DNA of 36,921 nucleotides from Desulfobacterales bacterium (GCA_018693105.1 JABHLN010000030.1:1-36921); one strand, 5' to 3'; counted from the stretch's first letter, positions 1 to 8,902 are shown. A program made the numbers and translations. The notes: generated by a model not told the origin, from the sequence alone.

Positions 1-193
1 GATAAGTATTATAAAATGTTTTTAAAGTGTTGAAAAAGAAAAATGTCTAATGTGCAGGTTAATGTAGCAAGGAAAGTTATCTATACTGTTCAATTAATTC
101 AATTTCGCTGCACTGGATTTTATATTAAAATTACCACTTAATAACCGGTAACAATATTTTGGTACTAACCATAATAAGTAAAAGGAGAATACT

Positions 194-1285
194 ATGGCAA
201 GCCTGAAACTAATGAATCCACTTACAATCAGAGAAACAACTATTCCAAACCGTATAGTATTTCCCCCTATTCAAACAAACTACGCTGCTGAAAACGGTGA
301 AGCCACAGATCGACTCATACGCTTCCATAAAACTATTGCCCAAAACAACGTCGGTCTTTCAATAATCGGTGCTACAGGAATATCCCCATTTTCCAAGATT
401 GGAGACCACGCGTTATGCCTTTATGAAAAGGAGCAGATTTCTTCAGTAGAAAAACTATTTAAGGCTATTAAAGAAGCCGGGTCTGTTCCTGCAATACAGC
501 TAAACCATGGCGGACGTGTTATGAACCCGGATCTTGCCGGAGGTAAATTAGTAGGGCCTTCGGCCGTTCCATCACCTGCAACAGGTAACACCCCCCATGA
601 ACTGTCTGCTGAAGAAGTTCAGGATATTATCGACAATTTTGTTCAGGCGGCTGTTAATGCAAAAAATGCCGGTGCTGAAATGGTTGAATTTCATGGAGCA
701 CATTGTTTTCTTTTAAACCAGTTCCTGTCTCCTCTCGCAAACCAGAGGAAAGACCAGTATGGCGGAAGCACAGAAAACAGAGCCCGTATCGTAAAGGAGA
801 TTCTTCGTAAAGCAAGAGAGAAAGTCGGGGACAAATTTATCATAGGTCTTCGTATGAGTGTTGAAGAATGTGTAGATGGAGGCTTAACTGTTGATGAGAG
901 TTCGAAAATGGTGAAGATGTTCGTAGATGAAAGCCTTGATATTATTCATGTGTCTGCGGGCGGGCTCGATTTGGAACCGCAAATACTAACGGAAGTCTGG
1001 TCATGGAAGAAACTCGTTAATCTGGCTGGAGATATAAAAAAGCAGGTAGACATTCCGGTTATCGCCGTAGGCGGGATACTCAGCCTCAATCAGGCAGAAT
1101 CGGTAATTGAAGAAGGACTTGCTGACATGGTAGCAATGGGCCGGTCTTTGGTTGCAGATCCTGAACTGGTAACTAAAACGCTCAATGGTAAGTTAGACGA
1201 GATTGATGAATGTACATACTGTCTGCAGTGTTTTGCTCCGAGCGAGGATCCTGGTATGACATGTTCTGTAAATGAAAATCTGTGA
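194..1285 (+). CDS. Old Yellow Enzyme-family FMN oxidoreductase, short form with Fe-S cysteine cluster
   Basis: This is a TIM-barrel NADH:flavin oxidoreductase of the Old Yellow Enzyme/2,4-dienoyl-CoA reductase class (363 aa). Family signs are the N-terminal PLTIRETTIPNRIVFPP block, the FHGAHCFLLNQFLSP active-site region with GGSTENR after it, and the GGI/AMGRSLVADPEL phosphate-binding end of the barrel. The last 24 residues contain C340, C343, C346 and C357 (CX2CX2CX10C), the spacing that binds a [4Fe-4S] cluster in trimethylamine dehydrogenase and dienoyl-CoA reductase. Those relatives continue for about 280 residues of FAD/NADH-binding domains; this one stops six residues after the last cysteine. 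Frame translation past the stop shows no family sequence, so a simple nonsense mutation looks unlikely. The start has an AAGGAG ribosome-binding site at 182-187. The substrate is unknown, and electrons would have to come from a separate partner protein. Confidence 0.88.
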   Translation: MASLKLMNPLTIRETTIPNRIVFPPIQTNYAAENGEATDRLIRFHKTIAQNNVGLSIIGATGISPFSKIGDHALCLYEKEQISSVEKLFKAIKEAGSVPAIQLNHGGRVMNPDLAGGKLVGPSAVPSPATGNTPHELSAEEVQDIIDNFVQAAVNAKNAGAEMVEFHGAHCFLLNQFLSPLANQRKDQYGGSTENRARIVKEILRKAREKVGDKFIIGLRMSVEECVDGGLTVDESSKMVKMFVDESLDIIHVSAGGLDLEPQILTEVWSWKKLVNLAGDIKKQVDIPVIAVGGILSLNQAESVIEEGLADMVAMGRSLVADPELVTKTLNGKLDEIDECTYCLQCFAPSEDPGMTCSVNENL

Positions 1286-1461
1286 TTCTGCCCCAGTGTA
1301 TTTCATTATTAAACTGAATTTTTTTAATAATAATAAAATCCGGAAAGACTTCCTTGCCTCTCTGGGGGGGCAAGACAAACTTATCCCCTTTCAGGGGTAA
1401 ACCAAAGCTGGTCCTTTGGCCAGGATATTTACGCTGCAAATCACAAAACCAAAACTACAAT

Positions 1462-1492
1462 TATGTAATAAATTTCTATATATAATTACATA
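1462..1492. promoter_or_regulatory. Dyad symmetry upstream of glnN, possible activator site
   Basis: TATGTAAT (1462-1469) and ATTACATA (1485-1492) form a perfect 8-bp inverted repeat with a 15-bp spacer. Its centre lies about 125 bp upstream of the expected sigma-54 transcription start, a usual distance for an enhancer-binding protein site. It does not match the classical NtrC consensus, and AT-rich dyads arise by chance. Confidence 0.3.
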
Positions 1493-1576
1493 TTTGTATA
1501 CTATAAAAAAGCCCGCCGATTTTGCAAGCAAGCATTATATGTATTGAATACAGACATGTAGGTAAACAAGTTCCCA

Positions 1577-1592
1577 TTGGCACGGTGCTTGC
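1577..1592 (+). promoter_or_regulatory. Sigma-54 (RpoN) promoter of glnN
   Basis: TTGGCACGGTGCTTGC matches the -24/-12 consensus YTGGCACGRNNNTTGC at every defined position. The GG doublet is at 1579-1580 and GC at 1591-1592, with the required spacing. Transcription would start near 1604, about 53 nt before the glnN ATG. Sigma-54 control of a glutamine synthetase gene fits nitrogen regulation. Confidence 0.85.
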
Positions 1593-1656
1593 GATAACAA
1601 CCAGAATATGTAAAATAAAAGATATTAACTCAGATATTATATCAGGAGATAAAAAA

Positions 1657-3828
1657 ATGAGCGGAAGAGCAAAAATCTTAGCGGCAATAAACAAAAATAA
1701 ACAGCCGAAAGCAACCATCGCGTATAAGGAAAAAAATTCCATAGATGTTTTTGGAGAAAATGTATTCAGCATGTCGGCAATGAAGAAAAGACTTCCTAAG
1801 GATATTTACAAATCTTTAAAGGACACCGTTGAAAATTTTTCACAGCTTAACGATGCAGTTGCAGATGTTGTGGCAAGTGCCATGAAAGACTGGGCAATTG
1901 AAAAAGGTGCTACTCACTACGCACATGTTTTCTTTCCACTTACAGGAGCTACGGCGGAAAAGCATGACAGCTTTCTGGTACCTGATATATCCGGAAATGC
2001 AATAGCGGAATTTTCAGGAAATACATTGATTCAGGGAGAACCTGATGCCTCAAGTTTTCCAAGCGGAGGCCTTCGTCAGACTTTTGAAGCAAGAGGTTAT
2101 ACAGCATGGGATGTGACCAGTCCGGCATATATTATGGAAAGCCCGAATGGAGCCACCCTTTGCATTCCAACCGCTTTTGTTTCGTGGAAAGGTGAGGCTC
2201 TTGATAAGAAAACCCCTATCCTTCGCTCAATGCAGGCTTTAAACATACAGGCCCAGAGAATCCTGAAACTTTTTGGTGATGATTCCGGTAAAATAGTTTC
2301 TTCAACATGCGGTGCAGAGCAGGAATATTTTCTGATAGACAAATGTTTTTTGTCCGCCAGGCCGGATATCCAGGCTGCAGGAAGAACTCTTTTTGGTGCG
2401 GCTGCTCCAAAAGGCCAGCAGTTTGATGATCATTACTTTGGTGCAATCACAGACCGCGTACTTGCTTTTATGTTTGAGGTTGAGCGTGAATTATACAGAC
2501 TTGGAATCCCTGTGAAAACCAGACACAATGAAGTTGCTCCGGGACAGTATGAAGTTGCTCCTGTATTTGAAACATCAAACCTTGCAACAGACCATCAACA
2601 GCTTACTATGGTAACTCTTAAGAAAATAGCGAAAAAGCACGGCATGGAGTGTCTTCTGCATGAAAAACCTTTTGCAGGGGTTAATGGTTCCGGTAAACAT
2701 TGTAACTATTCTTTTGGGAACGCAAGTCAGGGTAACCTCCTTGATCCCGGCGATACCCCTCATGAAAATGCGCAGTTTCTCGTATTCTGCGCTGCAATAA
2801 TCAGGGGCGTTCACAAATATGCTAAAGTTTTAAGGGCTGTTGTTGCATCTGCCGGAAATGATCACCGCCTTGGCGCAAATGAAGCACCACCTGCCATTAT
2901 TTCAATTTTTCTTGGCGAACAGCTTGCTGATGTTTTTGAACAGGTTAAAAAAGGAGGTGCCACTTCTTCAAAAGAGGCAGGAATAATGGCAATTGGTGTT
3001 GATGCACTTCCTGATCTTCCCAAAGATGCCGGTGACCGCAACAGAACAAGCCCATTTGCATTCACAGGAAACCGTTTTGAGTTCAGGGCTGTTGGTTCTG
3101 ATCAATCAGTTTCCGGCCCCCTTGTAGCAATGAATACAATTTTTACAGATTCTATTAATTATGTTGCAACTGAACTTGAAAATGCAACAGCCGGTGACCC
3201 TTCAAAGCTTAATGAAGCGGTTCAGAATCTTCTTAAGAAAATTATGGACGAGCATGGATCAGTTATTTTTAACGGGGACAACTATACTGATGAATGGCAG
3301 GAAGAAGCTTCAAAAAGAGGACTTCCCAATCTTAAAACAACCCCGGAAGCTCTGCCTGCTCTTATAGATGATGATGTTATTGAACTTTTCAACAAATACA
3401 ATGTTCTTTCCATGGAGGAAATGAATAGCCGTTATGAAACATACCTTGAGCAGTATATTCTTAAAGTAAAAGTTGAAGCCAGAACAGTAGTTGAAATGGC
3501 AAACACTATTATTTATCCTTCAGCGGTGCGCTACCAGACAGAACTGGCTGATAGCTGCCTGAAGATGAAAGAGCTTGATGTCGATTGTGACGCATCAGCC
3601 CTTAAGAACACTGCAGGCCTTATTAAAGAGCTGAAAGCAGGTATTGAAGCTCTTGAAGCTCTTATGGCACACGAAGAAGAAGATGCTCTTGAAGAAGCAA
3701 AAAAATGCTGCAAAAAAATTCTTCCGGCAATGTTGAAAGTTCGTGAGACAGCTGATAAACTTGAAGGTGTTGTTGCTGATGATCTTTGGGCTCTTCCGAC
3801 CTATCAGGAAATGCTTTTTATCAGATAG
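1657..3828 (+). CDS. glnN: Type III glutamine synthetase
   Basis: The product makes glutamine from glutamate, ammonia and ATP in the cytoplasm. At 723 aa it has the length of the GSIII family (about 700-730), far longer than GSI or GSII. Visible family motifs are EQEYFLID (about 221-228, metal-binding glutamates), [12 protein letters not shown] (about 291-302), [14 protein letters not shown] (about 341-354) and the ANEAPPAI segment. I place the start at ATG 1657, behind AGGAG (1644-1648): the open frame runs back to 1522, but the sigma-54 start site near 1604 lies inside that extension and residues from 1657 match family N-termini. A strong terminator follows at once, so the gene is probably monocistronic. 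No other nitrogen-assimilation gene is adjacent. Confidence 0.96.
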   Translation: MSGRAKILAAINKNKQPKATIAYKEKNSIDVFGENVFSMSAMKKRLPKDIYKSLKDTVENFSQLNDAVADVVASAMKDWAIEKGATHYAHVFFPLTGATAEKHDSFLVPDISGNAIAEFSGNTLIQGEPDASSFPSGGLRQTFEARGYTAWDVTSPAYIMESPNGATLCIPTAFVSWKGEALDKKTPILRSMQALNIQAQRILKLFGDDSGKIVSSTCGAEQEYFLIDKCFLSARPDIQAAGRTLFGAAAPKGQQFDDHYFGAITDRVLAFMFEVERELYRLGIPVKTRHNEVAPGQYEVAPVFETSNLATDHQQLTMVTLKKIAKKHGMECLLHEKPFAGVNGSGKHCNYSFGNASQGNLLDPGDTPHENAQFLVFCAAIIRGVHKYAKVLRAVVASAGNDHRLGANEAPPAIISIFLGEQLADVFEQVKKGGATSSKEAGIMAIGVDALPDLPKDAGDRNRTSPFAFTGNRFEFRAVGSDQSVSGPLVAMNTIFTDSINYVATELENATAGDPSKLNEAVQNLLKKIMDEHGSVIFNGDNYTDEWQEEASKRGLPNLKTTPEALPALIDDDVIELFNKYNVLSMEEMNSRYETYLEQYILKVKVEARTVVEMANTIIYPSAVRYQTELADSCLKMKELDVDCDASALKNTAGLIKELKAGIEALEALMAHEEEDALEEAKKCCKKILPAMLKVRETADKLEGVVADDLWALPTYQEMLFIR

Positions 3829-3843
3829 TCAGGAATTACTAAG

Positions 3844-3886
3844 AAAAAAACCGCCCGAATCGCTTTGCAGTTCGGGCGGTTTTTTC
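3844..3886 (+). terminator. Rho-independent terminator of glnN
   Basis: A perfect 9-bp stem CCGCCCGAA/TTCGGGCGG (3851-3859 with 3871-3879) has an 11-nt loop, is preceded by an A-run and followed by T6. It starts 15 nt after the glnN stop. Confidence 0.95.
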
Positions 3887-4293
3887 TATTAATACCAACA
3901 CACAAATATTTTATTCTACAGACCTGGCAGAACAAAATATGCAAGCCTTGTGTGAAACCGGCATATTAAGTTTTAATCCGAAGCGATTATATACCGGCCT
4001 TTTTCAATGAATCCCTTGAATTCATATAATCTTGCTGATAATGATTCTATAAGCTATCTCAAAAAAAAGATTAGGGTTCATAGCAAGGCGCAAAGGGGCG
4101 AGAAAGCAGAGCCGCGGTAGTATGTGAGCATTTTGAGCCTCTTTGTAACACTGCCAGGGGCACTTAGATTTATTTTGATAACTTTATTAGATACAGAGGC
4201 TCTATAAGTGAGATTACAGGAATCATGACTGAATTGGTTTAAAAAAGAATATACTTTTAGACTAGGAAACTAAAATGAGGAGGTTTGGATATT
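3887..4293. other. Intergenic region with a palindromic repeat
   Basis: No gene is supported here. The region holds the inverted-repeat element at 4049-4187 and the ribosome-binding site of the next gene. The sequence at 3887-4048 shows nothing I recognise. Confidence 0.6.
4049..4187. repeat. Palindromic MITE-like element, third repeat family
   Basis: About 139 bp with imperfect inverted ends: ATAAGCTATCTCAAAA on the left and, reverse-complemented, ATAAAGTTATCAAAAT on the right. The interior is also quasi-palindromic: GCAAAGGGGCGAGAAAGC near the left resembles the complement of the GCATTTTGAGCCTCTTTG block on the right. It has no coding capacity and only one copy is in this window. Confidence 0.5.
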
Positions 4294-4860
4294 ATGAAAA
4301 AATCATTTGGAGCTAAAACACTGATCTTGCCAACACCGATATGGTGCGTGGGTTCTTATGATACGAAGGGCAGCCCGAACGTTATGACCATTGCCTGGGG
4401 CGGACTTTGCTGTTCCAAACCGCCATGTGTAACTATTTCCCTTCGTAAAGCCACTCATACATACAGCAGTATAATAGAGCGACAGGCTTATACTATTAGT
4501 GTTCCTTCTGTACAATACATGAAAGAAGCCGATTATTTCGGTATTGTATCCGGCAAAAATGTTGATAAGTTTAAGGAAACCGGCCTTACACCGGTAAAAT
4601 CAGAACATGTTGATGCTCCTTATGTAGATGAATTCCCCATGATTCTGGAATGCAAATTGATTCATCATTATGAAATCGGTTTGCACACTCAATTTATCGG
4701 TGAAATTATAGACGTCAAAATTGATGAGGATATGGTGAGTGACAAAGGTGAGCCGTTAATCAAAAAAATCAATCCCTTCGTTATGAACCCCGGTGTCAGC
4801 CAATATCATAGTATCGGAGAATTTGTCGGGAAAGCTTTTGAAGTCGGAATCAAAAAATAA
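4294..4860 (+). CDS. Flavoredoxin-like flavin reductase family protein
   Basis: This 188-aa FMN-binding split-barrel protein belongs to the flavin reductase/flavoredoxin group common in sulfate reducers, where flavoredoxin carries electrons. Family signatures are the SYDTKGSPNVMTIAWGG start of the barrel, CCSKPPCVTISLRKATHTY and the NPGVSQYHSIGE segment near the end. ATG 4294 is chosen because GAGGAGG at 4277-4283 has ideal spacing to it; an in-frame TTG at 4285 lies almost on the Shine-Dalgarno. The gene is followed after 15 nt by a metallo-hydrolase, so the two are probably co-transcribed. Electron carrier versus flavin reductase cannot be settled from sequence alone. Confidence 0.88.
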   Translation: MKKSFGAKTLILPTPIWCVGSYDTKGSPNVMTIAWGGLCCSKPPCVTISLRKATHTYSSIIERQAYTISVPSVQYMKEADYFGIVSGKNVDKFKETGLTPVKSEHVDAPYVDEFPMILECKLIHHYEIGLHTQFIGEIIDVKIDEDMVSDKGEPLIKKINPFVMNPGVSQYHSIGEFVGKAFEVGIKK

Positions 4861-4875
4861 TTAAGGAATTAACTT

Positions 4876-5841
4876 ATGATCGAAGAAATATTTCCGGATT
4901 TGTTTAGAATTGAAATCCCATTACCCGACAGCCCTCTAAAAAGCATAAATTCATATGTGATAAAATCCGATGAAAAAAATCTGATAATTGATACCGGATT
5001 GAATCGGAAAGTATGCCTTGATGCCATGCTTGCAGGCTTGAAGGAGCTTGATGTTGACCTTGATAAAACAGACTTTTTTATTACTCATTCCCATGCCGAT
5101 CATTCAGGTCTTGTTCCAAAATTAGTAAGGGGTTCAAACAGCACATATTTTAACAAGCCTGATTTTGAGAATTTGAAGTTATGGAAGGGGTTGGATTATA
5201 TTGTTGAGTATGCAACGGCACAAGGTTTCCCTGAAGATTTGCTTAGAAAGGCCTTTGAAGGGCATCCGGGTTTTAAATACAGCCCGGACAAGATTCCCAA
5301 CCTGACACTATTAGAAGAAAATGACACCTTAAATTGTGGAGATTACAGCTTTAAATGCATAGAAACACCAGGTCATACCAGGGGACATCTATGCCTGTAT
5401 GAAGCAAATAATAAAATCATGGTCTCAGGTGACCATATCCTCATTGATATTACACCAAACATACAATGCTGGTCAGATGAGATAAACCCTTTGAAGGAAT
5501 ACATAGATAGTCTTGAAAAAGTATATGAAATGGATGTTGACCTGGTTTTGCCGGGGCACAGACGTTGTTTTAAAAACTTTAAAGAAAGAATCGATGGTTT
5601 AATAGAACACCATAAACAAAGGGCTGATGAAATTCTCGTTCTTCTGGAAAAAAAATCAAAAAATTCATACCAGATCGCATCAGAAATGACATGGGATATT
5701 AAGGTCAAGTCCTGGGATGAATTCCCTCCTGCCCAAAAATGGTTCGCCACAGGTGAAGCAATATCTCATGTGAGATATCTTGAAAGAGAAGGGAAGATCC
5801 ATCGTAAAATAGAAAAAGATATTGTTATGTTTTCAATTTGA
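4876..5841 (+). CDS. MBL-fold metallo-hydrolase
   Basis: This 321-aa metallo-beta-lactamase-fold protein has the dinuclear metal-site residues in order: THSHADHSG (HSHADH at 71-76), GHTRGH (166-171), SGD (D186) and LPGHRR (H228). After the fold there is a C-terminal helical region of about 90 residues of the kind seen in LACTB2/glyoxalase II-like hydrolases. The substrate cannot be assigned; thioesters such as acyl-CoA or glutathione esters are common for this subgroup. It follows the flavin reductase by 15 nt with an AAGGA ribosome-binding site, and pairing of MBL-fold and flavin proteins is common in anaerobes. It lacks the flavodoxin domain of a flavodiiron protein. Confidence 0.88.
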   Translation: MIEEIFPDLFRIEIPLPDSPLKSINSYVIKSDEKNLIIDTGLNRKVCLDAMLAGLKELDVDLDKTDFFITHSHADHSGLVPKLVRGSNSTYFNKPDFENLKLWKGLDYIVEYATAQGFPEDLLRKAFEGHPGFKYSPDKIPNLTLLEENDTLNCGDYSFKCIETPGHTRGHLCLYEANNKIMVSGDHILIDITPNIQCWSDEINPLKEYIDSLEKVYEMDVDLVLPGHRRCFKNFKERIDGLIEHHKQRADEILVLLEKKSKNSYQIASEMTWDIKVKSWDEFPPAQKWFATGEAISHVRYLEREGKIHRKIEKDIVMFSI

Positions 5842-5920
5842 AAGAGAGAATGCCCGTCAATATGAGAAAAACGACTTGCGTAATATAAAGTGAACCGCAA
5901 GTGGTTAGGAAATATAGAAA

Positions 5921-5958
5921 AAAACGGGAATTTGCAATGTTCTGCAGATTCCCGTTTT
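5921..5958 (-). terminator. Terminator between convergent genes
   Basis: A 16-bp stem, AAAACGGGAATTTGCA (5921-5936) with 5943-5958, contains one T-G wobble and a 6-nt loop. On the minus strand it is followed by a T-rich run, so it best serves the CoA-transferase gene. It may also stop transcription from the plus-strand hydrolase. Confidence 0.85.
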
Positions 5959-6018
5959 AGCTCCCTTATATTGTCCTGTTTTTTAAAGGCAAGATAATCC
6001 GCTGTTCCGGTCTGAAGC

Positions 6019-7212
6019 CTATATAACACCCTCTTCTTTCAGCACATCAATTTCCGCCTTAGTAAGATCCAAAAGTTTCCCGTATATTTCTGTACTATGT
6101 TCACTCAAAAGCGGCGCAGACGTGACTTCAACAGGAGAATCAGACATCTGAACTGCACAACCGGGCATTGTAAAACTCCCATGTGTAGGGTGTTCTATGG
6201 TCTGAATCATGCCACGGGTTTTTAAATGTTCATTGACCATCATATCACCGCTGTCAATGACTGCTCCACAAGGAATTCCTGCCTCTCCTAGTATTTGCAT
6301 CACCTCGAATTTATCACGCTCTTGAGTCCAGTTTTTTACCACTTCATAAAGATCGTCAAAATGGTCATTGCGAGTGATCTGGTCAACAAAACGGGGATCA
6401 TTCAGCAATTCTTCTTCACCTATAGTCTTAATGAGGGTTTCCCACATTGTCGGGATGATAAAGATAAACACGTAATCATTCGGTCCGCCAGGTTTACAAG
6501 GATAAAGGTCTGTCGGTGCCACCGTTTCAATCCGGTTACCCGTACGTAAAGCAGGTACCTGCCCCAAATAGTGTGCGATCATACCTATACGGCTGAGATT
6601 TACAACTGCATCCTGCATGGAAACTTCTACGCGTTGCCCCCGGCCGGTTTTTTCACGTTGGATAAGCGCGGACAGAATTCCAACAGCACAATGAAGTCCG
6701 GCCCCGGTATCTCCAATGGCCGGTCCCGCCCTGAGAGGATCAGTGTCCGGTGTCCCGGTAATGCTCATGCACCCGCCGGTTGCCTGGGCAATCATGTCAA
6801 AACTCTTGAAGCCGGAATAGGGACCATAAGTACCGAAGCCTTTGACCTGGGCAAATATGATTCGGGGGTTGATCTCCGAAATTACGTCATAGCCAAGCCC
6901 AAGTTCTTCAATCACACCCGGACCATAATTCTCAAGTATTACATCAAAATGGGGGAGGAGCTGTTTGAAGAGGGTTTTGCCTTTTTCACTCTTGAGGTTA
7001 AGGGTAATACTTTTTTTGTTGGCGTTGAGCAATAGAAAGTAAGGAGAATCCCCCTCTACATTATCCATGATCAGCATACGACCCTGATCCCCCAGCTTGG
7101 GTTCTTCAACTTTGATAACCTCAGCCCCAAGGAAAGCCAGAGTTTCACTGCATGATGGCCCGGCTTCAAACTGGCTAAGATCAAGTATTTTGATATGGTC
7201 CAATGCCTTCAT
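6019..7212 (-). CDS. Family III CoA-transferase (CaiB/BaiF, formyl-CoA transferase-like)
   Basis: This 397-aa enzyme moves CoA between carboxylic acids through aspartyl-CoA thioester intermediates. The family is clear from LDLSQFEAGPSCSETLAFLGAEVIKVE at the N-terminus, NYGPGVIEELGLGYD, GFGTYGPY and REKTGRGQRVEVSMQDAVVNL, which is close to formyl-CoA:oxalate CoA-transferase. The catalytic aspartate is D168 in AIGDTGAG, matching the position of the active-site Asp in Frc. The start is set at 7212 because GGGGGAG precedes it and residues from there match the family; the frame stays open upstream without homology. Substrates are unknown: oxalate, succinate and aromatic or carnitine-type acids are all used by relatives. 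No CoA-ligase or decarboxylase lies next to it. Confidence 0.93.
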   Translation of the reverse strand: MKALDHIKILDLSQFEAGPSCSETLAFLGAEVIKVEEPKLGDQGRMLIMDNVEGDSPYFLLLNANKKSITLNLKSEKGKTLFKQLLPHFDVILENYGPGVIEELGLGYDVISEINPRIIFAQVKGFGTYGPYSGFKSFDMIAQATGGCMSITGTPDTDPLRAGPAIGDTGAGLHCAVGILSALIQREKTGRGQRVEVSMQDAVVNLSRIGMIAHYLGQVPALRTGNRIETVAPTDLYPCKPGGPNDYVFIFIIPTMWETLIKTIGEEELLNDPRFVDQITRNDHFDDLYEVVKNWTQERDKFEVMQILGEAGIPCGAVIDSGDMMVNEHLKTRGMIQTIEHPTHGSFTMPGCAVQMSDSPVEVTSAPLLSEHSTEIYGKLLDLTKAEIDVLKEEGVI

Positions 7213-7383
7213 AAACTCCCCCTTTTTATGGATTAAATTATTTAATTTTTTGACGCTGCTACTACTCTCGAAGGATAATCGGAATTGTCTGAAAAATGCA
7301 TTCCCGAAAAATAAATAAACGATAAGAACCTGCATTTGTTAAAAAAATGTAGCAATAGTGAAATTATGTGTCAACATCAAATA

Positions 7384-7422
7384 TGATGGCGTCGTAAAAA
7401 GTCTCCATCCACTGCGTTATAG
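7384..7422 (+). repeat. Truncated copy of the 128-bp palindromic repeat
   Basis: TGATGGCGTCGTAAAAAGTC and the following bases to TGCGTTATAG match the reverse complement of the right end of the elements at 11474-11602 and 17834-17962. Homology fades after about 40 bp, so only one terminal arm is present. It lies between the CoA-transferase and acyltransferase genes. Confidence 0.75.
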
Positions 7423-7465
7423 TGGTTGATCAAAAGTTCGAATAGATTAAGTTTTTAAGGATGGA

Positions 7466-8803
7466 TTATTCTTCTTTTTTAAAAAAGTCTTTAAAAAAAT
7501 GAATAGTATGGTTTTTGTATTGAAGGGCCACATCTTTATTGTAAATTACAAACATATCCCCATCTAAGGCTGTAATCTGTTTGTCTCTGTTATTAAAAAC
7601 CTGGAAGGTTCTATTAATTATTTCATCGGCTGAAATTATGTGATTGTTATAATCAAGAACAAAATGTAAATCCACCTGCCTATTTGCCTTTCCCCAAACC
7701 AGAGTACGAAGATAATCTCGAATATCATCGATTTTATCCTTCATTCTCGCTATTGACATTCTGCTGAAATTTTCATCAAAAGCTGAGAAATATATGTTTG
7801 CAGGGAATATCGGCTGCATTGTTAGAACTTTGTCAAAGGTTAGTCCTGCAAGCTTTTGAGCGGTTTTTTTTATTTTCATACTCACAAGACCGTCTTTTAA
7901 GACAGATGTATCAATCTTGTACGGCTCACCGAATTTTATACAAAGATTCCCTTTTTTCTTATCCTTGAAAAATTGTTTGATAACATATCCAATATCCTTC
8001 AGGTAGATATTATCAGAACTCATACCTGAGTCCTGTAATCTTTTTATTTCAACAAAATTTTCATCTTCAAGAACAGGTTCATAGGAGATATTAACATCGA
8101 CAATATAGACATCCACACCAGTGTGAAGGGAAGCTTCAACATCCATAAGAAAAGGAAGATGATGGAATCCGTCAACTCTTCCTGTATAGCTTCTGCCGGT
8201 TTTAATTTCATCCATCTTCAGAAATTCAAGGATTCCTGATTTTATATATGAGTATCCCGGAAATGTAACATACATATTCTTGTTTTCAACAAGGTGGTAT
8301 CTGTATGCCCTGCTCAGGGAAAGAATTTCTTTTTTGCCGAGAATTATTTCAGAACCATCATCGTTTTCCAAGGTGACAGGTTCTCTAAATACTTTAAATG
8401 CTCCCCTTTCAGAAAGATACTCGGCAACACTCAATTTATCGCCTTTTGAATACTCCTTGAAACCAGGATTTACAAAACCCGGGGCAAGGTCCTTGAATAT
8501 ATCAATTTTATCAATAAAAAGATTCGAACCACCTTCAGTAACAACTTTCAGATTATTCTCTCTGAAAATAAGTGAGAGCATAATGAAATCAGCTTCACTG
8601 AGATGATTTGGTTTGAAAGTTATTGCACAGTCAGGATTTTTATCCCTGAATTTCTTTATCCCCTCAAGTCCTACTACTCTTGTGTTGAAGGCATTTCCCC
8701 TTGCCAGTTGTGCTATAGTCATCTCAAGGGGTGAAATTTCATCATAACGATGTTCCAGAAGATGGAACATCGATTTCATTTTTTCATACAATTGTTCTTT
8801 CAT
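7466..8803 (-). CDS. PlsB-like glycerolipid acyltransferase
   Basis: This 445-aa protein contains a PlsB/PlsC-type acyltransferase core in its first half. Motif I is NHLSEAD (66-72; the HX4D catalytic pair is H67 and D72). A weak motif II is seen in FKVFREPV, motif III would be YVTFPGYSYIKSG, and motif IV is clear in VNISYEPV, as in glycerol-3-phosphate acyltransferases. Motifs II and III are unusual: the FxxR arginine context is altered and the EGxRS glutamate of motif III is replaced by FPGYS. The C-terminal part (about 300-445) has no family I recognise. It probably acylates a glycerophosphate-type acceptor at the membrane, but the acceptor is uncertain. No strong ribosome-binding site precedes the ATG. 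Confidence 0.72.
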   Translation of the reverse strand: MKEQLYEKMKSMFHLLEHRYDEISPLEMTIAQLARGNAFNTRVVGLEGIKKFRDKNPDCAITFKPNHLSEADFIMLSLIFRENNLKVVTEGGSNLFIDKIDIFKDLAPGFVNPGFKEYSKGDKLSVAEYLSERGAFKVFREPVTLENDDGSEIILGKKEILSLSRAYRYHLVENKNMYVTFPGYSYIKSGILEFLKMDEIKTGRSYTGRVDGFHHLPFLMDVEASLHTGVDVYIVDVNISYEPVLEDENFVEIKRLQDSGMSSDNIYLKDIGYVIKQFFKDKKKGNLCIKFGEPYKIDTSVLKDGLVSMKIKKTAQKLAGLTFDKVLTMQPIFPANIYFSAFDENFSRMSIARMKDKIDDIRDYLRTLVWGKANRQVDLHFVLDYNNHIISADEIINRTFQVFNNRDKQITALDGDMFVIYNKDVALQYKNHTIHFFKDFFKKEE

Positions 8804-8861
8804 GATATAAACAGGATAATGATATGATAATTGACCGCTAAAAAACGGGGTAAATCGTTAT

Positions 8862-8902
8862 GTTTCAAAATCCGAACCGGAAAGACCGGTATATTTTGAA
8901 AC
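8862..8902. repeat. Intergenic two-part hairpin
   Basis: GTTTCAAAAT (8862-8871) pairs perfectly with ATTTTGAAAC (8893-8902). Inside this, ACCGG (8876-8880) pairs with CCGGT (8886-8890) over a 5-nt loop. There is no T-run on either strand, so it is not a standard terminator. Transcript processing or a degenerate repeat are possible roles. Confidence 0.5.

Larger units (their letters stand above)
1286..1656. other. Intergenic region upstream of glnN, hairpin-rich
   Basis: No gene is supported in this 371-base gap. The first half has small stem-loops: an AT-only hairpin (about 1307-1331), CTTGCC/GGCAAG (1353-1374), CCCCT/AGGGG (1384-1398) and CCAAAG/CTTTGG (1402-1419). None has the GC stem plus T-run of a convincing terminator. 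The second half holds a dyad and the sigma-54 promoter of glnN, listed separately. Confidence 0.6.

Noticed and set aside
1182..1439. Minus-strand frame across the end of the flavoprotein gene
   Set aside because: It overlaps the real gene, has no recognisable domain, and is best explained as a frame shadow. Similar shadows elsewhere were also left out.
1522..1656. Upstream extension of the glnN reading frame to 1522
   Set aside because: The sigma-54 promoter lies inside it, with a transcription start expected near 1604. The extra residues show no family sequence, and ATG 1657 has a good ribosome-binding site.
7213..7335. N-terminal extension of the CoA-transferase
   Set aside because: The extra 41 codons have no family sequence, and a strong GGGGGAG site precedes the start at 7212.
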